DNA from: Mesobacillus maritimus
GTDB taxonomy: Bacteria > Bacillota > Bacilli > Bacillales > Cytobacillaceae
Direction: 5' to 3'
NCBI RefSeq assembly: GCF_023715205.1
Contig: NZ_JAMBNR010000007.1
Location: forward strand, 202,517 to 266,516
DNA length: 64,000 nt
The first letter of the stretch is position 1. The number at the start of each line of letters is the position of its first letter. Both the position numbers and the translations under genes were made by a program. A model generated the notes under the pieces. That model was not told the origin of the DNA, ran no database searches, and worked only from the letters and a program-made list of their open reading frames with translations. This document shows positions 38,147 to 48,357 of the stretch, piece by piece.

Positions 38147-38830
38147 ATGCAATTGAGTATCTTGATTTACTTTGCAATTCTTATTCTGGTACCGATATGG
38201 GCACAATTGCGAGTGAAAAGTGCTTATAAAAAATATTCACAGGTTCCATCTTCTTCCCAGATGCGTGGAGCAGAAGTTGCTAGAAAGATATTAGACGATA
38301 ATGGGCTATACCATGTTGGAGTAGAAGAAACTAGAGGTGTATTGAGTGATCACTATGACCCTCGCTCAAAAACTGTCCGTCTGTCTTCAGATAATTACCA
38401 TGGGCACTCTGTTGCTGCAGCTGCAATTGCGTCCCATGAGGTAGGTCATGCGATTCAAGATCAGGAAGAGTATTCTTTCTTACGATTCCGTCATGCTCTT
38501 GTTCCAGTTGCAAACCTTGGTTCGAACTTCTCTTGGATTTTTATCCTAATTGGGATTTTTGCTCAAATAAGCAACATGGTATTATTGGGGATTATCTTTA
38601 TGGCAGCCGGTGTACTTTTCCAGGTTGTTACACTTCCAGTTGAATTTAATGCCTCGTCGCGAGCTATGGACCAGGTTGTAAGTGCTGGTATTATTCGAAA
38701 TGACGAAGAACGTGAAACAAAAAAAGTACTAAATGCTGCGGCTTTGACATATGTAGCTGCTGCTGCTGTTGCTGTCCTAGAATTGGTCCGTCTTGTGTTA
38801 ATATATACAGGAATGAACAACGACGAATAG
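38147..38830 (+). CDS. Neutral zinc metallopeptidase, YugP family
   Basis: The 227-aa membrane protein has the zinc-peptidase motif HEVGHAIQD (near residue 105) and a downstream EFNASSRAM segment with the third ligand. Hydrophobic segments lie at both ends. It corresponds to the YugP type rather than to any ypj gene at this place in B. subtilis. The ATG follows TAGGAGGG. Its TAG stop is the first triplet of the adjacent GCGCAAGCGCC repeat. Substrate unknown. Confidence 0.87.
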   Translation: MQLSILIYFAILILVPIWAQLRVKSAYKKYSQVPSSSQMRGAEVARKILDDNGLYHVGVEETRGVLSDHYDPRSKTVRLSSDNYHGHSVAAAAIASHEVGHAIQDQEEYSFLRFRHALVPVANLGSNFSWIFILIGIFAQISNMVLLGIIFMAAGVLFQVVTLPVEFNASSRAMDQVVSAGIIRNDEERETKKVLNAAALTYVAAAAVAVLELVRLVLIYTGMNNDE

Positions 38831-38980
38831 AAAAGCGCAAGCGCCCTGTTCAGCGGCGTATGTCCTGGAGCTCTCCAACTGAGATAAAGGAAACACGAAG
38901 AGCCGGAGGCGATTCGATGTTGACTTATCGTAGGGCGGAGAGGGAAGGACACTAGCCGCTAGGGCGCTGGAGCTGGACAA
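38828..38980 (+). repeat. Bacillaceae GCGCAAGCGCC-type interspersed repeat, full copy
   Basis: The 153-bp element starts TAGAAAAGCGCAAGCGCCC and ends GGGCGCTGGAGCTGGACAA, so GCGCCC and GGGCGC lie near opposite ends. It is much richer in G and C than its surroundings. I recognise this as a repeat scattered through Bacillaceae genomes. It supplies the stop codon of the upstream peptidase gene. Confidence 0.7.
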
Positions 38981-39020
38981 TAGAAAAGCGCAAGCGCCCT
39001 GTTCAGCGGCGTATGTCCTG
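38981..39020 (+). repeat. Truncated second copy of the same repeat
   Basis: The 40 bases from 38981 repeat the first 40 bases of the full copy exactly, starting directly where it ends, then diverge after TGTCCTG. This is a partial tandem copy. Confidence 0.75.
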
Positions 39021-39067
39021 TAAATAGATATTTTTCGAAATGAATCCTAATATGCGTTCATGTCGTT

Positions 39068-39101
39068 TAAAAAGAGCTGCGAAAAATTCGCAGCTCTTTA
39101 T
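39068..39101. terminator. Bidirectional terminator between the peptidase gene and ypjC
   Basis: AAAGAGCTGCGAA and TTCGCAGCTCTTT form a 13-bp stem with A and T flanks, usable from both sides. It lies at the convergent 3' ends of the two genes. Confidence 0.8.
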
Positions 39102-39970
39102 CTTTCTATTGGTGCTTTATTCTCGTCTAAGGTGAAGCCTTCTCCTAATACATCATGAACAATTGTAACAGAGACAAAAGCATGTGGATCAACGGAATGA
39201 ATCACACTTTTGAGACGAACAATTTCATTTTTACCTACAACACAATATAGAACGTCACGCTCTTGTTTCGTAAACGAACCTACTCCTTTTAAAATCGTTA
39301 CACCGCGGTCCATATCACTCAAGATACTTTGAGCAATTTCTTCATTTTTATCAGAGATAATCATTGCACCTCTTGCTGAATAAGCTCCCTCTTGCATGAA
39401 GTCAATTACTTTTGCGCCAATAAAGACCACAACAAGAGTATACATTGCTTCCCGATAATTTAAATATGTAATGAGAGAAATGGTAATGACACAAAAGTCA
39501 AAGACAAACATCGTACGGCCCATTGTCCAACCAAAGTATTTCTGTCCTAGCCTTGCGATAATGTCGACTCCACCGGTCGTTCCTCCATATCGAAAGATTA
39601 TTCCAAGACCGATTCCAATAAAAACGCCTGCAAATAAAGCTGCTAGAAAAAGGTCTTCGTACAATGGCATTTCAATTTGGTACTTTTGAAAAATGGCTAA
39701 AAAGAGAGAAACTGCTAGTGTTCCAATGATTGTATAAAGGAATACACTTCGCCCAAGCAACTTCCAACCAACAAAAAATAAGGGGATATTAAGTATTAGG
39801 TTTGTTATGGCAGGGTCCCAACTAAAAATGAAATAAAGTAGAAGAGTTATCCCTGTGAAGCCACCTTCTGCTAAATTATTCTGCATATTAAAATGAACAA
39901 TCCCAAATGAAAAAATAGCGGACCCAAGTAAAATAAAGAAAATGTTTTTAAATCGTAGGCCTAATTTCAT
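39098..39970 (-). CDS. ypjC: YitT-family membrane protein YpjC
   Basis: The 290-aa protein has five or six N-terminal membrane helices with a GGTTGGVDIIA motif. A C-terminal DUF2179 cytoplasmic domain with KGVGSFTKQERDVLYCVV follows. The ATG at 39970 follows GGAGG with 7-nt spacing; a longer frame to 40012 has no ribosome site. Length equals the B. subtilis YpjC that I recall. It is divergent from ypjD. Substrate unknown. Confidence 0.85.
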   Translation of the reverse strand: MKLGLRFKNIFFILLGSAIFSFGIVHFNMQNNLAEGGFTGITLLLYFIFSWDPAITNLILNIPLFFVGWKLLGRSVFLYTIIGTLAVSLFLAIFQKYQIEMPLYEDLFLAALFAGVFIGIGLGIIFRYGGTTGGVDIIARLGQKYFGWTMGRTMFVFDFCVITISLITYLNYREAMYTLVVVFIGAKVIDFMQEGAYSARGAMIISDKNEEIAQSILSDMDRGVTILKGVGSFTKQERDVLYCVVGKNEIVRLKSVIHSVDPHAFVSVTIVHDVLGEGFTLDENKAPIER

Positions 39971-40155
39971 ACCCATTCCTCCCCATGATTGAATGACAAG
40001 TGTTTGCGTCAAGCGATACTAATTATATAAAATACCAAGTATAAGGGCAATCTTTTACAGTATCGCCTTTTTTATCAAAAATATTTGTCAAACTATACCT
40101 TGTAAGCTAACATCAAGAAGAGAAAATATTTGTAGTTCAGGAAGGAGGAAAGGTT

Positions 40156-40488
40156 TTGACAGAGACAAAGTCAGTTAAAGACCTCCAAAAGGAAGTTGAT
40201 ACATACATAGGTCAATTTAAAGAAGGTTATTTTAGCCCACTTGCAATGATGGCTAGGTTAACGGAGGAATTAGGGGAATTAGCCCGGGAAGTGAACCACT
40301 ATTATGGGGAAAAACCAAAAAAGTCTACTGAAAAAGCGAAAGCAATTGAGGAAGAAGTAGGAGATATGTTGTTCGTCCTCATCTGTTTAGCTAATTCATT
40401 AAATATCGATTTGCAAGAGGCACATGATCTTGTCATGCAAAAATTTAATACTAGAGATAAAGATAGATGGACTAGGATTGAAGAATAA
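40156..40488 (+). CDS. ypjD: MazG-like nucleotide pyrophosphohydrolase YpjD
   Basis: The 110-aa protein is an all-alpha NTP pyrophosphatase, with metal-binding [10 protein letters not shown] and [11 protein letters not shown] motifs. Such enzymes remove the pyrophosphate from (often non-canonical) nucleotides. The TTG start follows GGAGGAAAGG. It is the first gene of the ypjD-dapB-mgsA-bshB1-bshA-cca-birA unit, where spacings are short or overlapping throughout. Confidence 0.88.
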   Translation: MTETKSVKDLQKEVDTYIGQFKEGYFSPLAMMARLTEELGELAREVNHYYGEKPKKSTEKAKAIEEEVGDMLFVLICLANSLNIDLQEAHDLVMQKFNTRDKDRWTRIEE

Positions 40489-40502
40489 GGAGGAGAAGGT
40501 TG

Positions 40503-41300
40503 ATGAAAAATACAAGAATTGTTGTTGCAGGACCACGCGGTCGGATGGGCAAAGAAGCAGTTAATTTAGTGTTACAAACTGAAAACTACGAGCTCGTTGG
40601 AGTGTTGGACCGAAAGAACGAAGGAAAAACATTAGCGGAAGCAGAAGGGATGAATTCAAATGCAAAAATCTTTACTGACATTCATGAATGCTTCAAGTCG
40701 ACTAAACCAGATGTTTTGATAGATTTAACCACACCTGAAGTTGGAATGGAGCACACAGTTACTGCATTAGAATATGGCGTACGCCCTGTTGTTGGGACAA
40801 CGGGATTTTCAAAAGGAGATTTAGCAAAGTTAGAAGATATGTGTAAGCAAACTGGATTGGGGTGTATCATTGCTCCAAACTTTGCCGTCGGTGCGGTATT
40901 AATGATGAAATTCTCTCAGATGGCAGCTAAATATTTCAATGATGTTGAAATTATTGAACTGCACCATGACCAAAAATTAGATGCACCTTCGGGTACGGCG
41001 GTAAAAACAGCAGAAATGATTGCGACCGTTCGTGAAACGAAAAAACAGGGGCACGTCGATGAAAAAGAAACGATACAAGGTGCTAGAGGAGCAGAGTATG
41101 ATGGAATGCATATCCACTCTGTGCGTTTACCAGGATTAATTGCACATCAGCAAGTTATGTTTGGTTCGGATGGACAAACCCTGTCTATAAGACATGATTC
41201 ATATAATCGAGCTTCGTTTATGTCAGGGGTTAAACTTGCTGTAGACACAGTAATTGAAAACAACTCATTCGTATATGGCCTTGAAAATATCATTGAATAG
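40503..41300 (+). CDS. dapB: 4-hydroxy-tetrahydrodipicolinate reductase
   Basis: DapB catalyses a step of lysine, diaminopimelate and dipicolinate synthesis. The 265-aa protein has the dinucleotide motif [17 protein letters not shown] and the active-site signature [15 protein letters not shown]. The ATG at 40503 follows GGAGGAG; a TTG directly before it is less likely. Dipicolinate supply fits a spore former. Confidence 0.95.
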   Translation: MKNTRIVVAGPRGRMGKEAVNLVLQTENYELVGVLDRKNEGKTLAEAEGMNSNAKIFTDIHECFKSTKPDVLIDLTTPEVGMEHTVTALEYGVRPVVGTTGFSKGDLAKLEDMCKQTGLGCIIAPNFAVGAVLMMKFSQMAAKYFNDVEIIELHHDQKLDAPSGTAVKTAEMIATVRETKKQGHVDEKETIQGARGAEYDGMHIHSVRLPGLIAHQQVMFGSDGQTLSIRHDSYNRASFMSGVKLAVDTVIENNSFVYGLENIIE

Positions 41301-41313
41301 GAGTCGGGGGAAA

Positions 41314-41739
41314 ATGAATATTGCCTTAATAGCTCATGATAGAAAAAAGGACGATCTTGTACGATTTGCAGTCGCCTATAAGCCCATTTTTGAAAAACAT
41401 ACTCTTTATGCAACAGGAACAACTGGTTTAAGAATTATGGAAGCGACCGATTTACCTGTTCATCGTTTTCAATCTGGACCATTAGGTGGCGATCAGGAAA
41501 TCGGTGCGATGATTGCGCAAAACTCGATGGATGCCATTTTCTTTTTCCGTGATCCATTAACAGCACAACCACACGAACCAGATGTTACAGCTTTAGTAAG
41601 ATTATGTGATGTTTACGCAATTCCACTTGCAACCAATATGGGAACCGCTGAGATTTTGGTTAGAGGACTAGAAAGAGGAGATCTAGACTGGCGGTATCTA
41701 GTAAAAGAGGACAGTGAAAAAGAGAATGGAAATAACTAA
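41314..41739 (+). CDS. mgsA: Methylglyoxal synthase
   Basis: MgsA converts dihydroxyacetone phosphate to methylglyoxal and phosphate. The 141-aa protein has the phosphate-binding GTTGLRI and the catalytic segment [14 protein letters not shown]. The [14 protein letters not shown] signature is also present. The ATG follows GTCGGGGG. It overlaps bshB1 by 14 bases. Bacillithiol from the next two genes can help detoxify methylglyoxal, which makes the grouping sensible. Confidence 0.95.
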   Translation: MNIALIAHDRKKDDLVRFAVAYKPIFEKHTLYATGTTGLRIMEATDLPVHRFQSGPLGGDQEIGAMIAQNSMDAIFFFRDPLTAQPHEPDVTALVRLCDVYAIPLATNMGTAEILVRGLERGDLDWRYLVKEDSEKENGNN

Positions 41740-42439
41740 CTTAGATATTTTGGCAATTGGAGCCCATGCTGATGATGTTGAGATTGGCATGGGTGGAACG
41801 ATTGCGAAATATGCTTCAATAGGAAAAAACATAGGAATATGCGATTTAACGAAAGCAGAACTATCGTCCAATGGAACAGTTGAATTACGTTTACAGGAAG
41901 CAAAAACAGCTGCTGATTTGTTAGGAGTTGCCGTCCGAGAGAATCTTAATTTACCAGATCGAGGATTATACTTAAAGGATGAATACATACGAAAAGTTGC
42001 AACAATCATTCGGAAATACCGTCCAAAACTAATTTTTGCGCCTTTTATGGAGGATCGCCATCCTGATCATGGGAATTGTGCGCGTATTGTGGAGGAAGCG
42101 GCGTTTTCTGCTGGAATAAAAAAATATAAAACAGAAGGTAATTATGAGCCACACAAAATAAGTGCGCTTCATTTTTATATGATTAACGGGCAACATAACC
42201 CAGACTTTGTTATAGATATTAGTGGATATATGGAAATTAAAAAAAAATCGTTACAGGCCTACAAAAGTCAATTTGTTAGAACAAAAGATAGTTTCGAGAC
42301 ACCATTAGTCAACGGCTATATTGAAAGTGTAGAAGCAAGGGAAAGATTATACGGGAAGGATGCGGGTGTCACCTTTGCGGAAGGATTTTTGACCAAAGCA
42401 CCTTTATTGGTAAGTGATTTGTTAGGAGAAGGTTCATGA
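41726..42439 (+). CDS. bshB1: Bacillithiol biosynthesis deacetylase BshB1
   Basis: BshB1 removes the acetyl group from GlcNAc-malate, the second step of bacillithiol synthesis. The 237-aa LmbE-family protein has the zinc motif [10 protein letters not shown] near the N-terminus and DRHPDHGNC with further ligands. The ATG at 41726 gives the family's N-terminus; a GTG at 41714 is the alternative. Its stop overlaps the bshA start (ATGA). Confidence 0.93.
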   Translation: MEITNLDILAIGAHADDVEIGMGGTIAKYASIGKNIGICDLTKAELSSNGTVELRLQEAKTAADLLGVAVRENLNLPDRGLYLKDEYIRKVATIIRKYRPKLIFAPFMEDRHPDHGNCARIVEEAAFSAGIKKYKTEGNYEPHKISALHFYMINGQHNPDFVIDISGYMEIKKKSLQAYKSQFVRTKDSFETPLVNGYIESVEARERLYGKDAGVTFAEGFLTKAPLLVSDLLGEGS

Positions 42440-43572
42440 AGAAATTGAAAATTGGCATCACCTGCTATCCAACAGTTGGAGGTTCAGGGATTGTCGCAAC
42501 GGAACTAGGGAAATTACTAGCAGAGAGAGGGCATGAAATTCATTTTATCACCTCTAGTCTGCCTTTTCGCTTAAATAAAATGTATCATAACATTTATTAT
42601 CATCAAGTCGAAGTTAATCAATATTCAGTCTTTCAGTATGCACCATATGATATTGCCCTAGCTAGTAAAATTGCAGAAGTAGCGGTTCGAGAAGATTTAG
42701 ACTTACTACATGTTCATTACGCGATTCCACATGCTGTTTGTGCAATCTTAGCAAAAGAAATGAGTGGGAAAGACTTGAAAATTGTGACCACCCTGCATGG
42801 GACAGATATTACGGTACTTGGTTATGATTCTTCGCTAAGTGATGCCATTCGGTTTGGAATTGAAAAGTCTGATGCGGTAACAGCTGTATCTCAATCATTG
42901 GTTGCTCAAACGTATGATTTGATTAAACCTGATAAAACAATCAAGTGTATTTATAATTTTGTGGATGACCGTGTCTATCAATACGGCACAAGCAACTTAA
43001 GAGAAGATTATGAAATAGGTTCACATGAAAAGGTAATCATTCATGTTTCTAATTTTCGGTCGGTTAAACGCGTACCAGATGTTGTAAGAGCGTTTGAAAA
43101 AATTTCAGATTCGATACCATCAAAACTTTTACTTGTTGGGGATGGTCCTGAAATGAAAGTTGTTTCTAATCTAGTCAGTGAACTTGGAATGAAGGATAAA
43201 GTACTTTTCCTTGGAAAGCAAGAAAACCTAGAAGAGCTCTATGCCATTAGTGACCTCATGTTATTGCTATCTGAGAAAGAAAGCTTTGGGCTTGTTGCAC
43301 TTGAAGCGATGGCTTGTGGAGTGCCATGTATTGGTACGAACCGTGGCGGCATTCCAGAAGTAATATCTGATGGCGAGAATGGATTTATTTGTGAACTAGG
43401 AAATATTGATGAAATTTCAAGTAAAGCTCTGGACTTATTAAATAACCAAGAAATATACAACCGCTTTGTTATGAATTCAGTGCGTACTGCAAGAGAAAAA
43501 TTTAGTGCTAGAAAAATTGTTGGGGAATATGAAGATCTTTATTATCAATTGCTTAGTAAGGAGATTGAATGA
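42436..43572 (+). CDS. bshA: Bacillithiol biosynthesis glycosyltransferase BshA
   Basis: BshA joins N-acetylglucosamine to L-malate, the first step of bacillithiol synthesis. The 378-aa GT4 enzyme has the N-terminal [19 protein letters not shown] loop, the nucleotide-sugar motif [16 protein letters not shown], and [10 protein letters not shown]. The start codon overlaps bshB1 and the stop overlaps cca, so the three are translationally coupled. BshC is not in the window. Confidence 0.95.
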   Translation: MKKLKIGITCYPTVGGSGIVATELGKLLAERGHEIHFITSSLPFRLNKMYHNIYYHQVEVNQYSVFQYAPYDIALASKIAEVAVREDLDLLHVHYAIPHAVCAILAKEMSGKDLKIVTTLHGTDITVLGYDSSLSDAIRFGIEKSDAVTAVSQSLVAQTYDLIKPDKTIKCIYNFVDDRVYQYGTSNLREDYEIGSHEKVIIHVSNFRSVKRVPDVVRAFEKISDSIPSKLLLVGDGPEMKVVSNLVSELGMKDKVLFLGKQENLEELYAISDLMLLLSEKESFGLVALEAMACGVPCIGTNRGGIPEVISDGENGFICELGNIDEISSKALDLLNNQEIYNRFVMNSVRTAREKFSARKIVGEYEDLYYQLLSKEIE

Positions 43573-44780
43573 TGCTACCCCCTTTTGTAAAGGCAGCTCC
43601 ACTACTTGAAAGAATCGAAGAAGCGGGTTTTGAAGCTTATTTTGTGGGAGGCTCTGTTCGAGATTCACTATTAGGTAGAAAAATATCAGATGTGGATATT
43701 GCAACTTCAGCTCTCCCGGTTGAATTGAAGGAAATTTTCCCTCATACAGTGGATGTTGGAATTGCACATGGAACAATATTGGTTATTTTCAATGGGACGC
43801 CTTATGAAATCACAACGTTTCGTGCGGAAGCTGAATATAGTGATTTCCGACGACCGGATCAAGTTTTATTTATTCGGTCGCTCCGAGAAGATTTAAAACG
43901 CCGTGATTTTACTATGAATGCAATGGCAATGGATCGAGAAGGTAGATTGATTGACCCTTATAATGGACAAGTAGCAATACAAAATAAACAAATTAAGACA
44001 GTTGGAGATCCGAATCAAAGATTCGGTGAAGATGCCTTACGGATGATGAGAGCGGTACGCTTTGTGAGTCAGTTGGGTTTCTCGGTTGAAGAGAGGACAA
44101 AAATGGCACTTTCTGACATGGCTCATCTACTTGAGAAAATCGCTGTTGAACGCAAGCTTGTGGAATTTGAGAAGTTATTAATTGGAAATTTTCGAACAGC
44201 AGGGCTCTCTTTATTAATTGAAACAGGACTTTATCACTATTTACCGGCTCTTGCTGATCGCAATGATGGACTACAACAACTGCTGGATATTTCTTTGGGA
44301 GATCTTTCGAGGCTAGAAATGTGGACTTTATTAGTTGACCGATTGGGGTTAAATGAAAGAAAAACGGAAGGGTTTCTAAGGCAGTGGAAGTTACCCAACA
44401 AAGATTTAAAGCAGGTTCTTAAGAATCTATATTGGCTTCGGTTTCGAACAGAGAATGACTGGACGAACTTAGCCGCCTACAGGGCAGGCATTGATTCAAT
44501 GCTCTCGGCGGAAAAACTATATAGAAAAATACTTGGAGAGCCATTTGATGAGGAAAAAAGGCTTATTAGGCTTTATGAAGCTTTACCTATCAAAGAATTA
44601 TCGGAAATTGCTGTAACTGGGAATGACTTATTAGCATGGTATCAAAGGAAACCAGGGCCATGGATAAAAGATGTTTTAAAAACAATTGAAGAAGATATCA
44701 TCAATGGGGAACTCAACAATGTGAAAGTGGAGATAAGGGAGTGGCTAATCCATTGCAATCAGAAATTAGAAGAAGATTGA
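43569..44780 (+). CDS. cca: CCA-adding tRNA nucleotidyltransferase
   Basis: This class II enzyme adds or repairs the CCA end of tRNAs. The 403-aa protein has the nucleotidyltransferase motif GGSVRD, the catalytic DVD in SDVDIATSA and [22 protein letters not shown] also fits the bacterial CCA family. The start is ATG at 43569 or 43572, with AAGGAG upstream serving either. Its last 40 bases overlap birA. Confidence 0.95.
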   Translation: MMLPPFVKAAPLLERIEEAGFEAYFVGGSVRDSLLGRKISDVDIATSALPVELKEIFPHTVDVGIAHGTILVIFNGTPYEITTFRAEAEYSDFRRPDQVLFIRSLREDLKRRDFTMNAMAMDREGRLIDPYNGQVAIQNKQIKTVGDPNQRFGEDALRMMRAVRFVSQLGFSVEERTKMALSDMAHLLEKIAVERKLVEFEKLLIGNFRTAGLSLLIETGLYHYLPALADRNDGLQQLLDISLGDLSRLEMWTLLVDRLGLNERKTEGFLRQWKLPNKDLKQVLKNLYWLRFRTENDWTNLAAYRAGIDSMLSAEKLYRKILGEPFDEEKRLIRLYEALPIKELSEIAVTGNDLLAWYQRKPGPWIKDVLKTIEEDIINGELNNVKVEIREWLIHCNQKLEED

Positions 44781-45736
44781 TTGAAGCTTTTACAAATGCG
44801 GGAGAGGAGTATTTATCAGGACAATATCTTGCAGAAATTGCTGGATGTTCTCGAACGGCTATTTGGAAGCATATCGAAGAGCTTAGAAAAGAAGGTTTTG
44901 TCTTTGATGCAGTGAAAAAAAGAGGGTATAAAATCATTCAAATACCTGAAAAAATTACAGCTGACGAAATAGGTTTAGGATTGAAAACGGCTTTTATTGG
45001 TCGGAATATCCATTATGAAGAACAAGTAGAATCAACTCAAAAAATAGCTCATCGTCTCGCTACGGATGGAGCAACAGAGGGAACGGTTGTAGTGGCCGAG
45101 GAGCAAACGATAGGTAGGGGTAGACTTGACCGGAAGTGGTATTCGCCTAAATACTCAGGGATTTGGATGAGCATTATTTTAAAACCAAATTTACCGATGC
45201 ATCAGGCGCCACAACTGACTTTGGTAACAGCAGTAGCTGTCGTTCAAGCGATCCAGGAAGTAACGGGTTTACAACCACAAATTAAATGGCCTAATGATAT
45301 TCTTATCGAGGGTAAAAAGGTGACTGGGATTTTAACAGAATTGCAGGCAGATGCCGATCGGATAAACGCAATTATCATTGGAATTGGCATCAATGTAAAT
45401 CAAAAGCAAGAAGATTTTACAGAGGATATTTTACAAATAGCTACATCTCTAGCGATTGAATCAGGTCAACATGTTTCGAGAGCAAAAGTGATGCAAGCTG
45501 TTTTTGGACAATTAGAAAAGCTCTATTTAATCTATCAGCAGAACGGTTTTGCACCAATAAAGTTACTTTGGGAATCCTATGCAATAAGTATAGGGAAGCA
45601 AATTATTGCAAGGACGATAACTGGGGATATTGTCGGAAAAGCAATTGGGATAACCGATGAAGGTGTTCTTAGGATTGAGCAAAATGATGGGGAGGTCCAT
45701 CACGTTTATTCTGCTGATATTTTTTTAAAAGACTAA
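44741..45736 (+). CDS. birA: Biotin-protein ligase and biotin operon repressor
   Basis: BirA attaches biotin to carboxylases and represses biotin genes. The protein has an N-terminal winged helix with SRTAIWKHIEELRKEG and the ligase motif GRGRLDRKWYSP. KWPNDILIEGKKVTGIL and a C-terminal SH3-like domain follow. The GTG start has GGAG 8 nt upstream; a TTG at 44753 aligns better with the B. subtilis N-terminus, so four residues are uncertain. No biotin genes are in the window. Confidence 0.94.
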   Translation: MANPLQSEIRRRLIEAFTNAGEEYLSGQYLAEIAGCSRTAIWKHIEELRKEGFVFDAVKKRGYKIIQIPEKITADEIGLGLKTAFIGRNIHYEEQVESTQKIAHRLATDGATEGTVVVAEEQTIGRGRLDRKWYSPKYSGIWMSIILKPNLPMHQAPQLTLVTAVAVVQAIQEVTGLQPQIKWPNDILIEGKKVTGILTELQADADRINAIIIGIGINVNQKQEDFTEDILQIATSLAIESGQHVSRAKVMQAVFGQLEKLYLIYQQNGFAPIKLLWESYAISIGKQIIARTITGDIVGKAIGITDEGVLRIEQNDGEVHHVYSADIFLKD

Positions 45737-45747
45737 CAATTGAGATA

Positions 45748-45777
45748 GTGACATATATAAAATGAATTTGTTATAAT
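45748..45777 (+). promoter_or_regulatory. Promoter of the panBCD leader
   Basis: A -35 GTGACA (45748-45753) and an exact extended -10, TG-T-TATAAT (-10 at 45772-45777), lie 18 bp apart just after birA. It predicts a start near 45784, about 210 bases before panB. Confidence 0.6.
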
Positions 45778-45783
45778 TTGCTT

Positions 45784-45932
45784 GGGCGGTATCGAAAGAA
45801 CTGCACCTTATTGGCGTGATAGTTAAATATTTTGTAGTTCTGCCTAGATCCGAAATACGGACCGGGACAGAGGGATGAAACAAGTATAAACGTGACGGGG
45901 TCCTTCTGTGTATATTGAAGGATCCCTTTTTG
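45784..45932 (+). promoter_or_regulatory. Attenuator-like leader RNA of panBCD (candidate pan motif)
   Basis: The leader can form GGC/GCC outside AGAACTGCA/TGTAGTTCT (about 45782-45844), then TCCG-AAATA-CGGA, and a terminator GGGGTCCTTC/GAAGGATCCC with TTTTTG (45897-45930). GGACC at 45880-45884 can pair with GGTCC in the terminator's 5' arm, giving a plausible switch. A conserved pan motif is known upstream of pantothenate genes in Firmicutes; whether this is that motif is inference. Confidence 0.5.
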
Positions 45933-45992
45933 TTTAACAACAAGAATAAATACGTTTTATCGCCTCTCCTGACAAAAAGAGGAGGAATAAAA

Positions 45993-46829
45993 ATGAAACA
46001 GACTACCGATTTCCAAAAAATGAAAAAGGAAGGGAAAAAAATTGTCATGGTTACAGCATATGATTACCCTTCCGCAAAGCAGGCTGAACAGGTAGAAGTG
46101 GATATGATTTTAGTCGGTGACTCTTTGGGAATGGTTGTATTAGGCTATGATTCAACTGTACCTGTTACGCTCGATGATATGATTCATCATGGGAAAGCGG
46201 TGAAAAGAGGTGCGAAGACAACATTCACAGTCGTTGATATGCCTTTTATGAGTTATCACTTGTCGGTAAGGGATACATTAATAAACGGGGCAAAGCTTAT
46301 TCAAGAAACCGGGGCACAAGCTGTTAAGGTTGAAGGTGGTGGAGCAGTAATTCATCACATTCAAGCACTAGTCAATGCAGGCATTCCTGTTGTTGCACAT
46401 CTTGGGCTTACTCCTCAATCTGCTGCTGTCTTAGGAGGATACAAAGTTCAAGGGAAAGATGCAAATGCAGCTAGAAGATTAATAGAAGATGCTAAACAAT
46501 GCCAAGAAGCAGGAGCTTTCGCTTTAGTTCTAGAATGCGTTCCGAAGCAACTAGCTAAAGAAATATCTAATCTTTTGTCAATTCCGACCATTGGAATCGG
46601 AGCAGGTGTTGGTACAGATGGTCAAGTCCTTGTTTATCATGATATTCTTACTTATGGAGTAGGTCGAGTACCGAAATTTGTTAAACAGTTTACAAATGTA
46701 AATGATCAAATGTTGAGAGCTTTAGATTCCTATGTGGCTGAAGTTCGTAATCAACAGTTTCCAGAAGATAAGCATAGTTTCACAATGAAGGAAGAAGAAC
46801 TTCAAGTGCTTTACGGGGGAAAAGCATGA
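45993..46829 (+). CDS. panB: 3-methyl-2-oxobutanoate hydroxymethyltransferase
   Basis: PanB makes ketopantoate in pantothenate synthesis. The 278-aa protein has the barrel motifs [37 protein letters not shown] and [14 protein letters not shown]. The ATG at 45993 follows AGAGGAGG; a longer frame from 45915 would begin inside the upstream terminator. Its stop overlaps panC (ATGA). Confidence 0.95.
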   Translation: MKQTTDFQKMKKEGKKIVMVTAYDYPSAKQAEQVEVDMILVGDSLGMVVLGYDSTVPVTLDDMIHHGKAVKRGAKTTFTVVDMPFMSYHLSVRDTLINGAKLIQETGAQAVKVEGGGAVIHHIQALVNAGIPVVAHLGLTPQSAAVLGGYKVQGKDANAARRLIEDAKQCQEAGAFALVLECVPKQLAKEISNLLSIPTIGIGAGVGTDGQVLVYHDILTYGVGRVPKFVKQFTNVNDQMLRALDSYVAEVRNQQFPEDKHSFTMKEEELQVLYGGKA

Positions 46830-47674
46830 ACATCATAAATACGATAGAAGAAATGCAAGCAAGGATGTTGGAATTAAAAGCGGAAGGCAAGAAAATCGGC
46901 TTTGTTCCAACAATGGGGTATCTTCATGAGGGGCATATGGCTCTCATGAAAAAAGCAAAAAAAGAAAATCATATATTAGTAGCCAGTATATTTGTAAATC
47001 CTCTTCAATTTGGAGAAGGGGAAGATCTAGACGCCTACCCAAGAGATTTTAATCATGACAGTATGATTGCCCAGCAAGAAGGCGTTGATTATCTTTTCTA
47101 TCCTAGTGTAAAAGAGATGTATCCTAACAAAATGTCTGTCACAGTAACTGTTAAAAATCGAACGGAAGTGCTTTGCGGAAAATCACGGCCTGGTCATTTT
47201 GATGGCGTGGCAACTGTCTTAACCAAATTATTTCATGCAGTTCTCCCTGATCGAGTGTACTTTGGTTTAAAGGATGCCCAACAGGTAGCCGTTGTGGATG
47301 GTCTAATCCACGACTTCAATTTTCCAATCGAGTTGGTAGCGGTTGCGACTGTCCGTGAAGCGGATGGTCTAGCTAAGAGTTCAAGAAATGTGTACTTGAA
47401 TCCATTTGAAAGAGATCAGGCCAAAGAATTATATCAAAGCTTGCTGTTGGCCAAAGATAGCATTAATAAGGGCGAGCGCGATCCAAAAACAATTATTGAA
47501 TTAATTAAAAAACATCTTAATCAGCGTTGTGAAGCGAAAATTGACTATGTTGAGGTCTATTCGTATCCCGATCTATCTGTGATTGAAGAACTTGATGGAA
47601 AAATCATTATCGCTTTAGCTTTAAAATTCTCAAAAGCACGCTTAATTGATAATTTAATCTTAGAAATCGTATAA
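46826..47674 (+). CDS. panC: Pantothenate synthetase
   Basis: PanC joins pantoate and beta-alanine with ATP. The 282-aa protein has the HIGH-type motif [29 protein letters not shown], and [25 protein letters not shown] completes the family signature. The start overlaps panB by four bases. Expression should follow the same leader. Confidence 0.95.
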   Translation: MNIINTIEEMQARMLELKAEGKKIGFVPTMGYLHEGHMALMKKAKKENHILVASIFVNPLQFGEGEDLDAYPRDFNHDSMIAQQEGVDYLFYPSVKEMYPNKMSVTVTVKNRTEVLCGKSRPGHFDGVATVLTKLFHAVLPDRVYFGLKDAQQVAVVDGLIHDFNFPIELVAVATVREADGLAKSSRNVYLNPFERDQAKELYQSLLLAKDSINKGERDPKTIIELIKKHLNQRCEAKIDYVEVYSYPDLSVIEELDGKIIIALALKFSKARLIDNLILEIV

Positions 47675-47687
47675 TGGGGGAAGTATG

Positions 47688-48071
47688 ATGTTTCGAACGA
47701 TGATGAATGCAAAAATCCATCGAGCTCATGTAACGGAAGCGAATTTAAACTATGTTGGTAGTATTACGATCGATACGGATATACTTGATGCAGTCGGTTT
47801 AGTTGCTAATGAAAAAGTACAAATTGTAAATAATAATAATGGCGCTAGGTTTGAGACTTATATTATTCCTGGTGAGCGAGGTAGTGGAGTTATTTGTTTA
47901 AATGGTGCAGCCGCACGACTTGTTCAAAAAGGAGATATTGTGATTATTATTTCGTATGTTTTGGTTGCAGAAGAGCGAGTTCCATTTCATCACCCAAAAG
48001 TGGCAATTATGGATGAAAATAATCGAATTGTCGAGATGCTCGCTACTGAGCCAGAAAGGACTGTTCTTTAA
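47688..48071 (+). CDS. panD: Aspartate 1-decarboxylase precursor
   Basis: PanD makes beta-alanine from aspartate and self-cleaves to form a pyruvoyl group. The 127-aa proenzyme has the cleavage site between Gly24 and Ser25 in [22 protein letters not shown] and [12 protein letters not shown] are also typical. The ATG at 47688 was chosen over the preceding ATG at 47685 because it gives the typical MFRTMM start. It completes panBCD. Confidence 0.95.
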   Translation: MFRTMMNAKIHRAHVTEANLNYVGSITIDTDILDAVGLVANEKVQIVNNNNGARFETYIIPGERGSGVICLNGAAARLVQKGDIVIIISYVLVAEERVPFHHPKVAIMDENNRIVEMLATEPERTVL

Positions 48072-48097
48072 GCTTCCGTTTTCGGAAGCTTTTCTTT
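48069..48097 (+). terminator. Terminator of panBCD
   Basis: AAGCTTCCG and CGGAAGCTT form a 9-bp stem with a TTTT loop, followed by TTCTTTC. Confidence 0.8.
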
Positions 48098-48198
48098 CCT
48101 AACATTTGAAGGGTAGAAGGATAAGTATTACCTTCTGGCTTTAAACTGCAGAAAAAGATAAGCGGAATTTGCTCGCCTCTACTTTATCTCTGTTCAGG

Positions 48199-48223
48199 CT
48201 CGCCAAACGGCGAGTTTTCTTTA
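48199..48223 (+). terminator. CTCGCC-type terminator-like hairpin between panD and dinG
   Basis: CTCGCC-AAAC-GGCGAG followed by TTTTCTTT. No gene visibly ends here, as panD already has its own terminator 100 bp upstream. It matches the hairpins at 33797 and 63799. Confidence 0.65.
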
Positions 48224-48357
48224 CGTACCACTCCTCTCTGTTTATAAATGGCTGTAAAGAATGACCTTTTGTGAGCTGATGCTTTTGTAATTTTTTATCT
48301 TTTTTATTTTCAACTTTTATGATACCGTTGAATGACTGAATATTGAGGTGTTACATA

